Assembly (NCBI GenBank): GCA_003952965.2 | Contig: CM025855.1 | Span: 17,599,858 to 17,663,857, forward strand | DNA length: 64,000 nt | DNA from: Morella rubra | Lineage: Eukaryota > Streptophyta > Magnoliopsida > Fagales > Myricaceae | Reading direction: 5' to 3' | In this document: piece by piece, positions 47,546 through 58,814 of the stretch | Layout of the letters: each line of letters begins with the position of its first letter | Numbering within the stretch: the stretch's first letter is position 1 | Position numbers and translations under genes: made by a program | Notes under the pieces: model-generated | The model's database searches: none | Told to the model about the DNA's origin: nothing | What the model saw: only the letters and a program-made list of their open reading frames with translations

Positions 47546-48328
47546 CTTTTCCAATGACCTGGTTTGCCGCAGTGGAAACAATTTCCCTTAGCCTTTTTAT
47601 CCAGCTCGCTCTTGTCCTCCTTCTTTGCCTTTGAGCTAGGCTGAGACCTTTTCTTTTTCTTAAATTTCTTGCCTTTGGGTTTGATTCCAGAGGCAGAACT
47701 GCCTTTTGACTTGTCCATTATCATCAGAGAACCTTTCTCCTTTTTGATAAGTTCTTCAGCTGCTTGCAACATATTGAGCAGTTCTGACAAAGTCACAAGC
47801 ATCTTGTTCATATTATAATTTAATACAAACTGGTTGAACGATTCAGGCAGAGATGCCAATACGCTCCAACCTTGGTCTCGCCGTCAATTTCTGCGCCTAG
47901 TGTCTCCAGTTTGTGATGAAAGATATCATCTTCAGGACATGTTCCCAAACTGGAGCACCTTCCACCATTTTGGTGGTCATCAGCAGTTTCATAACTTGCT
48001 GGCGTGCAGAACGACTTTGCTCTCCGAATAGCTCTTGGAGATATACAAGTATCTCTTTAGCTGTTGCTATGCCCTCGCATTGCTTTTGCAATAAGTTGGA
48101 CATAGATGCCAACATATAACAACGAGCTAATTCATCTGCCTCATGCCATTTTCAAAAACAACTCTTTGTTCTTGAGTAGCATCGGCTAAGGCAAGCTGAG
48201 GGTCTCCTCTCTGAGGACATGAGCTATTTTATCCACAGTGAGTACTATCATAAGATTTCTCTTCCAATCAAGGAAGTTTGGCCCAGTAGTTTGTTATCAT
48301 CTAGGATTCTAGATAATGGGTTAGGCAT
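47500..48328 (-). pseudogene. Copia-4 gag, first copy
   Basis: Its ATG at 48328 starts MPNPLSRILDDNKL. The CCHC knuckle lies at about 47578-47537. Short indels split it near 48150, 47915 and 47860. This is the copy that follows the leader and would be translated first. Confidence 0.9.
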
Positions 48329-50031
48329 TATGAATCTGCAAATATAAGAAAGAAAATTCACAAGTATATTAACAATCCATTAGCATAGGATTTTAATAGC
48401 TAATGGTACCTCCCACTGAATCACAGCAACCAAACGAAAAAGCAGAATATAACATTTATATTCAGTGTTTGCAGTGGGTATCAAGAACTTTCAACTTATG
48501 TGCACATAATCCTATTTTAGTAATCATGCACAACTTATAAAAGCAAGTAGCATCTACTTATCATGATCACATCACATGTTGTATATCATGCATATACAAA
48601 TTTCATGATTCTTGATATTTCTTTTGGCCACCAACATAAACACAATCTTCACTATTTTAGTGGACGTGTTTATTTGGTTAAGTGCAACCATCGTCTAAAT
48701 GACATGTAATTTTGTAATGGGTCGGCATTGCTATTTTAGTCAACACCCCCACCACTCATACACGCTCACTTATCTTCACAAGAAGTATACAGGACAAATT
48801 ATAAAATCAATAATTGGCCGTGACTATTTTAGTTTTAACCAATCATCAATCAAATAAAATTCCAAATACCAACAATGGAAGGCCATGGGATTTAATTTTC
48901 TTGTAAAATAATCCCATTTAACACTTATATTAAATCTGTTAAAAAAAATTTTTTTTTTTTTTTTTGGTCAACGGTCAACCGGTCAAACTGGGTTGACCCG
49001 TTGACCCACGGTGTCCAACCCAGTCGGTGTGGGTAGGTCGGGTCCAACCCGGGTCGTGGTCGGGTCTAACCCGGACCTGGGCTGGGCTACGGGCTCGGGT
49101 CCAACCCGTGGCCCAAGCCCGCACGGGCTGCCATGGCCCGGATCTCATCCGGCCATGGGCTGGCCCAACAGGGCCCAGCCCGTGCGCTCCCCTCTCTTTT
49201 TTTTTTTTTTTATTGGACCCAGCCCAACGTTTGGGCTGGGTCTAGCCTTGGGCCGGGTAGGGCAACTATTGCCCTACCCGAGGCCCAAACGCGCGACCCA
49301 GGGCATATGCCCTGGGCGCCGTTTGGCCCCCAAGGGCAAGGCGCCCAGCGGCGCTGCCAGCCACGGCTGGCCGCGCCCTGCCACCCTCAGGCGGTGAGGC
49401 ACCGGCCAACCTCTCGGCCTGAGATGGCCGTGGGAGGCCGCGGGGAGGCCTGAAAGGCCTCCACCCGCGAGCATCCATGTACCCCGAGAGGGATACATGG
49501 CAGCGGCCACCGCTGGCCACCAGGCCACGCGGTGCCGCTGCTAGGGCGCCTGGGACCACCAGCCGTGGTCCCCGGCCTTCTGAGCCACCACCGGCGCTGG
49601 TGGTGGCCGGATTAGAGAGAAAACTCTCTCTCTCTCCTTGCGATTCATACCCATCCGAAAACAATTTTCATCCAAGAAAAACACAATCAAAACATCTGGA
49701 TTTCCATCTTTCTCAAAGAAATCATAAAAGAATCACAAGATCTATAGTTAAACAAAACAGATCTCATCAAAATCTTCAAAAGAAAACACACGGGCATGGC
49801 TTTTACGAAGAAAACGCTCTCCTTTGTCCAAAGACAAAGTGCTATGCCCGAGTGCCTTTTTCTTTGTTCGTGGATCCCACAAGCAAAGCCAAATGAATCA
49901 GCATGGTACGGAAACACTTTCCAACCATGAGATCGCAACAACCATTCAACAAATCAATTGAATCACGAAGAACACGTGCGGGAAGTTAGAGAGAGAAAAC
50001 TAACTTGGAACTGTGAGATTTCACAGATCTA
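48329..50031 (-). other. Copia-4 leader with GC-rich structured block
   Basis: The AT-rich part (48329-48965) matches the end of the Copia-1 leader. After a long A/T homopolymer (about 48942-48966) comes a very GC-rich block to about 49620, with hairpins at 49255-49279, 49444-49462 and 49475-49500. Long frames here reflect the lack of AT-rich stops and are not genes. Confidence 0.8.
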
Positions 50032-50043
50032 GCTCTGATACCA
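50032..50043 (-). other. Copia-4 primer-binding site
   Basis: On the minus strand TGGTATCAGAGC lies two bases after the LTR end, complementary to initiator tRNA-Met. Confidence 0.93.
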
Positions 50044-50045
50044 CT

Positions 50046-51293
50046 TGTTGGAATCGAGAGATCGCAGCGGAAATGATCGTTGAATCAAAGCAGCCCAAGC
50101 GTTCTGCCTCCTTCAGATCCACGCACACAGCTTTGAGAGAGAGATTTTAGAGAGAGTAGAGAGAAAATTCTCGTGTGAAAATAAATTTCTTTCTCAAATG
50201 AGTTTCTGAGCTATTTATAATGGCTGGCTCAGAACTCAACTGTGCTATAGCGTGGGATCTTTAGGGATCTCATATCTGGCCGTAGGATCATCATGAAAAA
50301 CTCTTTTTCATTAAACTCCCTTATATTCTGTAATCCGAATTTATAGGCTTCTACAAATTGTGATCATGTCCATTAACATATCACAATTGACCCCCGAGAT
50401 AATGAGATTGTTTTTGTGAAATCCCTTTTGCTAACAATTATACGCTTATTTATCCTTCCACCATACTATATTCCACATGAGCTAATAGGACTGGAATAAT
50501 ATCACCGATTAAGTCCCTAGCTCATATAATTCTTAATTCTCAGTCTGTAACTAGTTGGACTTCCAAAAACTTTCCAAAATCATTTTCGCAAATATTTACT
50601 TCATATATTAATAAGTAAAAACCGTGAAAACACTTTTCACAAAATCTCGCTGCGCAGCGTTTTATGTGAGTCCAACAATATACAGACATAATGAATATAC
50701 TGCCTCATCAAGAGACTGGTGGATTCCATATTGAGCAATTATACAAATTCACTTACTATGCACAAGGCCCAACCTTATCTGGAATATTTGATCTACGAAG
50801 ATCATCACCAAATGATTCAGTCAAAGCACAAGCACACAACAAGCAAACCTGCATAACTCTCTCAGGTCTAAGGACAACATAAGCTAATTGTGCTGAATAC
50901 CATTCTCTACATCAGTGATCGTTTCCAGAAGGTATTCATACTTGATCCGGTTCAGTGCATGTACTCTTACATTGCACCCACTCGTCTGCTTAAGGTCACC
51001 ACCTCAATGACGGAGTCCATCATTCTATCTTATAGAGGCACAACGAGTGTAGACCTATTTGTACATTATCATGTATCTCGGTCTAGAACAAAGTGAGTCA
51101 ACAAGGATCCGAAAAGTCATACTCCCCGCCTCCGATTCATTAATCATTGGCCTGACTTTTCTACAATGTTGCTCAACAATATGACATCTAATGTCATTGC
51201 ATGTACCCATAATAATATACAAGTGATTAATCAATAATATTAATTATCTCATAATTATACATAATGATTGGTTTTGAGGGCATACATCTAACA
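50046..51293 (-). repeat. Copia-4 5' LTR (1248 bp)
   Basis: On the minus strand it starts TGTTAGATGTATGCCC at 51293 and ends TTCCAACA at 50046, with a proper TG..CA boundary next to the primer site. A TTATAAATAG box lies at about 50213-50222 (minus). It joins Copia-5 gag sequence exactly at 51293/51294. Confidence 0.93.
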
Positions 51294-53511
51294 CTTTGTT
51301 CTGGAGTAGCATCTACCAAGGCAAGTTGAGGGGTCTCCTCCTTGAGAACATGAGCAATTTTATCTACTGTGAGTACAATCATAAGATTCCACTTCCAATC
51401 AAGGAAGTTCGGCCCAGTGAGTTTGTTATCATCTAGGATTCTAGATAATGGGTTCGAGATCATGAATCAACAAAATAAGAAAGAAAATTCACAAGTATAT
51501 TAGCAATCTATTAGCATAGGGATTTTAATAGCTAATAGTACCTCCCACTGAACCACAACAAGAAAAGAAAAAATAGAATGCAACATTTATATTTAGTGTC
51601 TACGGTAAGTATCAAAAACTTTTAACTTATGTGCACACAATCCTATTTTAGTAATCATGGCACAACTTATAAATGTAAGTAGTATCTAGTTATCATGATC
51701 ACATAACATGTTGCATATTACACATATACACATTTCATGATTCTCGATATTTCTTTTGGCCACCAAAACAAACATAATCTTCACTATTTTAGTCGACGTG
51801 TTTATTTGGTTAAGTGCAACCATTGTTTAAATGCCATATAATTTTGTAATGGGTCGACACTGCTATTTTAGTCAACACCCCCACCACTCATACACGCGCA
51901 TTTAGTCAACACCCCCACCTAGAGACGCTGCCAGCCACGGCTAGCCCCGCCTCGCCACCCTTAGGCCAGTGAGACATCGGCCAACACTTGGCCGGCCACC
52001 TCACAGCCTTAAGGTGGCCCTGGGAGGCGGCGGGGAGGCCTAAAAGGCCTCCACCCGCGTGCACTGGGGTAAATCACAACAGCGACCACCATTGGCTACC
52101 AGGCCACGTGGCGTCGCTACTATTGCCGCTTGGGACCACTAGCCTTGGTCCCCTGCCATATGAGCCACCACCGGCGAATGGTGGTGGCCGAATTTGAGAG
52201 AAAGCTTGTCTCTCTCTTCGCGATTCATGCCCATTGGGAAAACAAGTTTTTCATCGAAGAAAACACAATCAAAACAACCCGAATCCAATCTTTTTCAAAG
52301 AAATCACAAGATCTGCAGCCTAATCTAATAGATCTCATCAAATCGCAAAGAAAAGATCAAAAGATTTCATAAAATCTCAAGAGCATGCACGTAGGTTTTT
52401 CACGCAAAATCCTTTCTCCCCCTTCGAAATCCAAAATCCACTGAATCAAACAAAACAATGGTGGATCCCATATGCAGTTTTCAGCAATAGAAAATTATGC
52501 ACGTTTTTCAACGAATCGTGACAAACACAAGCTTGCAAGCGCGTGAGTTAGAGAGAGAACACTAACATTGAGCTATGAGATTTCACAAGCCTACTTCGAT
52601 ACCACTGAAAGATTGTGAAACGCAATGGAAAAAGATCTTCGAATAAAAAACAGCCCAAATGTTTTGTCTCTGTCAGATCCACACGTAGAAATTTTTCTAG
52701 AGAGAGTATTTCTCAGGGAGAGAGATTCTCAAAATTAAAAATGAATTTCTTACTCTCAAATAAATTTATGCGCCTTTTATAATGGTTTGCCCAGAACTGA
52801 ACTGTGCTTATGCTTGAGATCTTTACGGAATTCAAATCTCAGCCGTAGGATCGTCATGAAAAACTCTTTTCACTAAACTCCCTTATATTCTGTAATTCGA
52901 ATTTATGGCTTCTACAAATTGTAATCATGTGTATTAACATATCACAATTGACCCTCGAGATAATGAGATTGTTTTTATGAAATCCCTTTTGCTAACAATT
53001 ATTATGCTTATTTATCCTTCCACCATACTATATTCCACATGAGCTAATAGGACTGGAATAATATCACTGATAAAATTCCTAGCTCATATAATTCTTAATT
53101 CTTAGTCTGTATCTAGTTGGACTCTCAACAGTTTCCAAAATTATTTTTGCAAATAATTATTTAATAACATATATTGTATTATATTATAATATATATATAT
53201 ATATAACAAAAACAGTGAAAAATAGTTTTCACAAAATCTTGTTGCGCAGCATTTTTATTTGAGCAATTAAACAAATTCACTTACTATGCACAAGACTCAA
53301 CATTATCTAGAATAGCGAAGACCATCACCAAACGACTCAGTCAAAGCACAAGCATATAACAAGCAAACCTGCATATCTCTCTCAAGTCTAAGGACAACAT
53401 AAGCTAATTGTGTTGAATACAATTCTTTACATCAGTGATCATTTCCAGAATGTATTCATATTTGATCCCGTTCAATGCATGTACTCTTACATTACACCAA
53501 CACATCTGCTT
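51294..53511 (-). mobile_element. Copia-5: 5' remnant of a relative of Copia-4
   Basis: It contains, on the minus strand, an LTR (53511-52606), a mutated primer site at 52593-52604 (TGGTATCGAAGT), a leader with a shortened GC-rich block, and the start of gag (NPLSRILDDNKLTG, about 51455) up to 51294, where the Copia-4 LTR begins. Nothing downstream of gag is found. It is more diverged than the Copia-4 copies are from each other, so it is older. Confidence 0.88.
52606..53511 (-). repeat. Copia-5 5' LTR, truncated
   Basis: It matches 50046 to about 50990 of the Copia-4 LTR. The outer 300 bp are replaced at about 53511 by gypsy-type LTR sequence. Confidence 0.85.
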
Positions 53512-54238
53512 GGGTGAGTCGCCACCTAGGTCTACCGGTGGTCGACACCTCAAGCTACCTAGGTCCTAGCCGTTTTGGTCGTGCTTTTTGCATCAATTTG
53601 TCGTGCTTCTAACTTCAATTTCTCGTGTTATCTAGCCCTCACATGTGTCACCCTCTAGGGCAGCCAAAATTTCCTTTCTTAATGGCTAAGTTTTGCTAAT
53701 CGTTTCACTAATCTTCCGATAATCGCAAATCAACCTAATTGCTCCCGAGAAATCGACCAACTTGCCTTCGAAAAATAAAAAGTCTCCAAATTTTAACCAT
53801 AAACTCATGGATGAACTCCTAACATATTAAAAGAATAAAAATCATGTGGTTCAGTTTTCGAGACAAAAACGTCCCACTTGCTTAAAAAATTAAATTGATC
53901 AAATACGAGCTCCTCAACATTCTGAACAACAACCTAGTTGTACGTGAACTCCAAATCTCACTTAATCATGTCCTAATCAAGGTTTTGAGATAAAAACGAC
54001 CTACTAGCTTACAAAATTAAATTGATCCAATGCATACTCATCAATCTCTTGAACAATAACTCAGTTGCATGTGAACTCCAATTCTCACTAAATCATGTCC
54101 TAATCAAGGTTTCGAACTTAGTATCTCAAGTACTAAATAATCTCTGTTAGTCACTAAATAGCCCCTAATGCACTACTAATCACAAACAAGATAGCATAAA
54201 CAATATGCATATGATGTTTGAAAGCTCGGGGTATGACA
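53512..54238 (-). repeat. Truncated gypsy-type LTR (TGTCATA family), minus orientation
   Basis: On the minus strand it begins TGTCATACCCCGAGC at 54238 and matches the first part of the solo LTRs at 19801 and 54876. The LTR end is missing; the break coincides with the Copia-5 break at 53511. Confidence 0.78.
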
Positions 54239-54778
54239 CTTTGATGAACCTAGGGGTTTTTGAAGGCTTTTAAATTCTTTTCTCCAAAGTTTCAACATTG
54301 TCCTGTATTTCTTCATTTTCTAGGAGTCGTAGTAAGATATTAGGATATTTCTCTGAAAATTACCATTTAATAGTCTCTGTTTTAGTGTCATCAAAGTTCT
54401 CTTTTTGAGCTTTTTGGGCCTAAGAAATATTATTGGGCCTCCAAAGCCCACTAAGGCCCATTAGGCATTCTTAGGACATTTCGACCTCTTAGGCCTCTCT
54501 TGCCTCATTAAATTTTTTTTTTATGACCCTTAGGTTTTAACCATTAACTTAAATACTATAGATTTCCATTTTATTTTTTTAAACCTGATTTCATTATTTT
54601 GCGTCTTTTTCCCCCCTTTCTCCCAAATTTCTAAGTTCCCTACTTCTAGAACCCTATATCTATGTAAAATTCTCATTAGTCCTATATATACAAGCTGTCT
54701 AGATTTGATAAAATGTAAAACAGTGAGAACATCAACCCAAAATAACCCTATTGTGCACCTAAAATGCCAAAGGTGCCA
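54239..54778. other. Unclassified repeat-like flank
   Basis: Part of this matches 19020-19240 in inverse orientation. No gene is supported; the frame at 54530-54814 is low in protein character. Confidence 0.4.
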
Positions 54779-57087
54779 AGAGCCATCCTTTAGGTCTAAA
54801 AACCCAAGGCCCATGGCCTTTATGGCACCTTTTTGCCATTTCGGTCATTAAATGGAACATGCAAAGCACACCAATTGTCATATCTCGAGCTTTTAATATA
54901 ACATGCATATTGTCTATGATATCTTGTTTTGGTTTAGTAGTGCATTAGGGGGGGTACTTAGTGACTAAATGAGATTAATTCGTACTTGATGTATTAGTGT
55001 TAGTTAGGACCTAATTTAGTAAGATTTGGTGTTCGCAAGTAACTGAGTTTTTATTCAGGAGGTTGAGGAGTACGTATTGGATTAATTTAATTTTTAAGCT
55101 AGTAGGACGTTTTTGTCTCAAAAACCGAACCACATGATTTTTATTCTTTTAATATGTTTGAAGAGTATCCACGAGTTTATGGTTCAAATTTGGAGACTTT
55201 TTATTTTTCGGTAGCTAGTAGATCGATTTATGGAATTGTGGATAGAGATAAATTATGGATAGTGATGAATTGTGGATAGAGATGACTTGTGGATAGACAT
55301 GACTGCTGGATAATGATGAAAGGATAATCTATTGGATAATTGACGAAACGTAGCAACTAAATCTTGGAAGCCTATAAATAGGGGGTCGGCCATTAGAAAA
55401 TCTCACCATTTGAGTGAAATCGTAGAGCTTTCACAGTGAGAGAAACCGAGCAGTGAAGAAGAGGAAAGGCTAGAGGAAGCAAGAGGGAATTCAATCAGAG
55501 AAGGAAGAATCAAAACTTAGAAGATCATAGGAGGAGTTCGGCTACACTAGAGGTAAAGTTTAGTTGGTTATCTTTGATTTCGATTCAAGTTTTCAAGATG
55601 ATTTGTGAATATCTTGTATTTCTTATTCTAGCATCTCTTGATGTTACTAGTGTTTTTATATTCTTCCTATTTTTCTTGATGTTCTTCGTGTTCTTGACTA
55701 AGAACAAGATCGTCATTTTGAAAAAGTATCGTTTACAAGTTGTTTTTCAACTTTGATCAGTTTCTTTTCAAAATTTCTTCCAAAAGTTATTTTTCAAAGC
55801 TTGAACATATTTATTTCTTTCTGATTTCAATACATTTTATGTCAAAATTAATATTTTCTACGTGGTAATTAAGCCGGTTTTTAACCGAGAAATCAAAGTG
55901 TTATTTTTGTCTTCACAACACTTTCCTTTGAGAAATGTTTTATAATGTCCCTATGATGGAAACGAGTTAAGGTGTTGCAGATCATAAATGAGATGTATGG
56001 GTGTTGATATGAGACATGCATACTTACATTGTACGTTGGAAAGGAATATTGTGATGTTCAAGTATGGTTAAGGTGTTACATATCATGAATGATATGTATG
56101 GGCATTGACAGGAGACATGCATACTTAACGTAATACAATGAAGATGTGACAGTATTGTGCATTAGAGGATGTGTTCTACTTGTTGTGGCATTCTGGCCTC
56201 TCTGTCATACACGGAAAGATCCTTTGTTAGGATAACTCACTCTGAGAGTTTGAGACCGCATTGTACTCTGGGAGTTTTGCTGCAAAGATATGGAGGTTAC
56301 TTGTAACCCATTACTCTGGCCTAGTGATTCACTCTAGGAGTGAGAGTAGTGGTGATTGAAAAATGGAAAAGATCATATTTTTAAGAATTGAGTCTTTTGC
56401 TTTATTTTCTTCTTCCGTTTTGAGATTTTATTGATGAACGAGTTTTCTTCAATATCTTGTTCTTTTATCTATTGTCTGTCTAACCACTAGTTTTACCGAG
56501 TCATTTGGACTCACCACTGTTTGTTAAATTGTTTTAGCAGATGTTCAGAATGTACCTAGGAGAATTTACTAAGAGTTTGACTCATGAGATCTTGATACTA
56601 AGCTAGTAGTTGGGTCTGGGTCATTGAGAACCTAGACATCATTGTTGAGAGCGTCCTGATTATATTTTCTAGCGATGATGAAGAGAAAGAGTAAAAGAGA
56701 ATAAGATAAAGACATATGTAGATTGTACTGAATTTAGTAGTTATTATGCCATGTTTTGTAGACGTATATAGAAAGCAAAATTGATACTCTTTTGTGATAC
56801 AAAGGTTGGAATAAAGGGTCTTGATGATGTTTATTTCTTAGAATCCTATTGCTTTAACGATCCTCCCTCTAGCCGTAACCTCAGTTTAATAGCGGCGTTC
56901 ATTACTATAAGACAGTGCTAGAGGTCTTCATGGTCTGAGCTATTACACCAATGTAATCTCTAATGTAAGACAACCATTTATCATTAAATACTTGCATGCT
57001 TGATCTAAACAAAATATTAACATAGAGATGACATGCAACATGGTTTCATTTCTTGAGAGCCACATGCATGCATATATGTGGTTCTGG
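54779..57087. repeat. Duplicated segment A, interrupted by a solo LTR
   Basis: 54779-54875 plus 56953-57087 match segment B (58578-58814) at about 230 bp, for example AGAGCCAT, GGAACATGCAAAGCACACC and TGACATGCAACA. The interruption is exactly the solo LTR and one target copy. Confidence 0.88.
54876..56947 (+). repeat. Solo gypsy-type LTR (2072 bp), perfect TSD CCAAT
   Basis: It starts TGTCATATCTCGAGC, ends GAGCTATTACA and is flanked by CCAAT at 54871-54875 and 56948-56952. A CCTATAAATAG box is at about 55370. Segment B carries the empty site with a single CCAAT at 58670-58674. No open frame of note lies inside. Confidence 0.93.
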
Positions 57088-58577
57088 AAATTGACATTTT
57101 AGTCCCTAGGTTTTACACCTTTTAGCACTTTGATCCTTAGGTTTTAAAACTAAAAAACAAGCTCTTGAACTTCCCTCTTTTGACAAATAAGTCCTTTCGT
57201 CAGGGTTTTGTGTGTTCTCTTAAGGTTAAATACACTTTGCCCCCTTATCTTGGTGGTCATTTACACTTTGCACCCCGATGTATTATTTTTGAGACATTGG
57301 ACCCTTAACTTACACATTTTTTTAATTTGGACCCCGTACCCAAATTGCCCGTCAATTTAGACGGATTCTGTCAAAATTTTTACACATTGCCCCCCCTTAT
57401 ATTTCAGCGTATGTACACATTGCCCCCTTATCTTTGGGGGTATTTACACATTGCACCCCACGTTTTGACAGAATCCATCTAAATTGACAGCAATTTGGGT
57501 GCGGGGTCCAAATTGAAAAAATGTGTAAGTTAAGGGGTCCAATGTGTCAAAAATAATACATCGGGGTGCAAAGTGTAAATGACCCCAAAGATAAAGGGGC
57601 AAAGTGTATTTAATCCGTTCTCTTAACTGTAGAACCACGTCACTTGCCAAGTAAGCAGCCCTTCAAATGACATTGTTCGATGCCTTCTATCTTCCAGAAC
57701 AAAATGACTTCGTTTTGCTGAAGTTTGATGCTCACCATTTAGAGCCATCATGATCCACACTGTTGTTTTGCTTAATGCACACCATTTTGAGCTATTCATA
57801 AAACGTTCTCATATTCTAATATGAGAGAAGCACCCTTTTTGTATGAACCCTAAAGCCCCCTTAGTGATCAGCCCAATTTGTTAGACTTGAAATCTCACCC
57901 TTTTCAATGTATCTGGATGACCAAGATTCAAAGGAGGTTCAACAGATCTTGGTGTGGAGATTCTAGGCGACCAAGCTACAGAGGGGTCTGACCGCACTTG
58001 AACTATGTCTGAGAAAAAGTAAAAACCCTGTATTCCCTTGTCGATTGGGTAATGTTTCAAAATGCATGTGTGAATTTTCTGCTCGAAGACTAGGATTTCT
58101 ATTGCTGCTATTTAATTTTCTAGTTTAAAAATTTATGTTTGAATCTTGCAATTTAAATTTTCAATTAGATAGCTAGTGTTAGTTGTTCTTTGATTTGAAT
58201 TCACTTGTATTTCTCATCTCTGATGTATAAATGAAGGATTTCATGAATAAGATGGTAGAGAAGTTATTGAAGTCAACTTATTGGAGTTTACACATACGGA
58301 ACCCTGAAGGAAGGACTTATTTGATGAAAGAGGGATGTTTAAGGAATTTTTTTGGAGTTTTAAAACCTAAGGATCATAGTGCTAAAAGGTGTAAAACCTA
58401 GGGACTAAAATGCCAATTTCAGTACTTACTTGGTAGCTGACGTGGTTCTGCTGTTAAGTGAACACATGGAACCCTGACGGAAGGACGTATTTGTCAAAAG
58501 AGGGAAGTTGAAGTGCTTTTTTTTGGAGTTTTAAAACCTAATGATGAAAGTGCTAAAAGGTGTAAAACCTAGGGACT
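57087..58577. mobile_element. Non-autonomous Mutator-like TIR element with doubled right end
   Basis: The left end (GAAATTGACATTTTAGTCCC) is mirrored at 58420 (minus GAAATTGGCATTTTAGTCCC), and the inverted repeats extend about 180 bp once the nested MITE is removed. A second right terminus, lacking the last about 14 bp, follows at 58421-58577. No transposase is readable and no clear target duplication is seen. Mutator assignment rests on long TIRs of this style only. Confidence 0.65.
57224..57616. mobile_element. Fold-back MITE (393 bp), TSD GTTCTCTTAA
   Basis: The two halves are near-complete inverted repeats of about 190 bp, starting GGTTAAATACACTTTGCCCC and ending with GGGGCAAAGTGTATTTAATCC. 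The flanks share GTTCTCTTAA (57214-57223, 57617-57626). A 9-10 bp duplication fits Mutator-type transposition. It sits inside the left TIR of the larger element. Confidence 0.85.
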
Positions 58578-58814
58578 AGAGCCATTCTCTAGGTCTAAAA
58601 ACCTAAGGTCCATGGCCTCTATGGCTCCTTTTTGCTATTTAGGTCATTAAATGGAACATGCAAAGCACACCAATGCAATCTCTTATGCTAAGACAACAAT
58701 TTATCATCAAATGGATACTTGCATGCTTGATCTCAACAAAATATTAACATAGAGATGACATGCAACAAGGTTTCATTTCTCAAGTGCCACATGCATGCAT
58801 ATATGTGGTTGTGG
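58578..58814. repeat. Duplicated segment B (uninterrupted)
   Basis: It is the intact partner of segment A and begins directly after the right end of the TIR element. Confidence 0.88.

Larger units (their letters stand above)
45031..48322 (-). repeat. Tandem duplication of the gag-PR-INT block in Copia-4
   Basis: The block 45031-46592 is directly repeated at 46622-48322. The offset is 1591 bp at the integrase end and 1731 bp at the gag end because the second copy lost about 140 bp, mainly the pre-integrase segment. Between the copies (46592-46619) lies a 27-bp piece identical to gag sequence at about 46036-46062. Confidence 0.9.
41823..51293 (-). mobile_element. Copia-4: young copia element with internal duplication
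   Basis: The element reads 5' to 3' on the minus strand: LTR 51293-50046, primer site, GC-rich leader, gag, protease, integrase start, then a second gag, protease and full integrase, RT, RNase H, polypurine tract and a 3' LTR cut off at 41823. The two LTRs are almost identical over their shared 960 bp. Reading frames are long and only lightly damaged, mostly by single-base indels. Confidence 0.93.

Noticed and set aside
49011-49664. Several overlapping 70-140 codon frames on both strands
   Set aside because: They lie in the GC-rich copia leader, where stop codons are rare; composition is repetitive and frames overlap on both strands.
57087-58577. Inverted-repeat element considered as a gene-capturing Pack-MULE
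   Set aside because: The interior (57660-58270) shows no exon or protein match that I can recognise.
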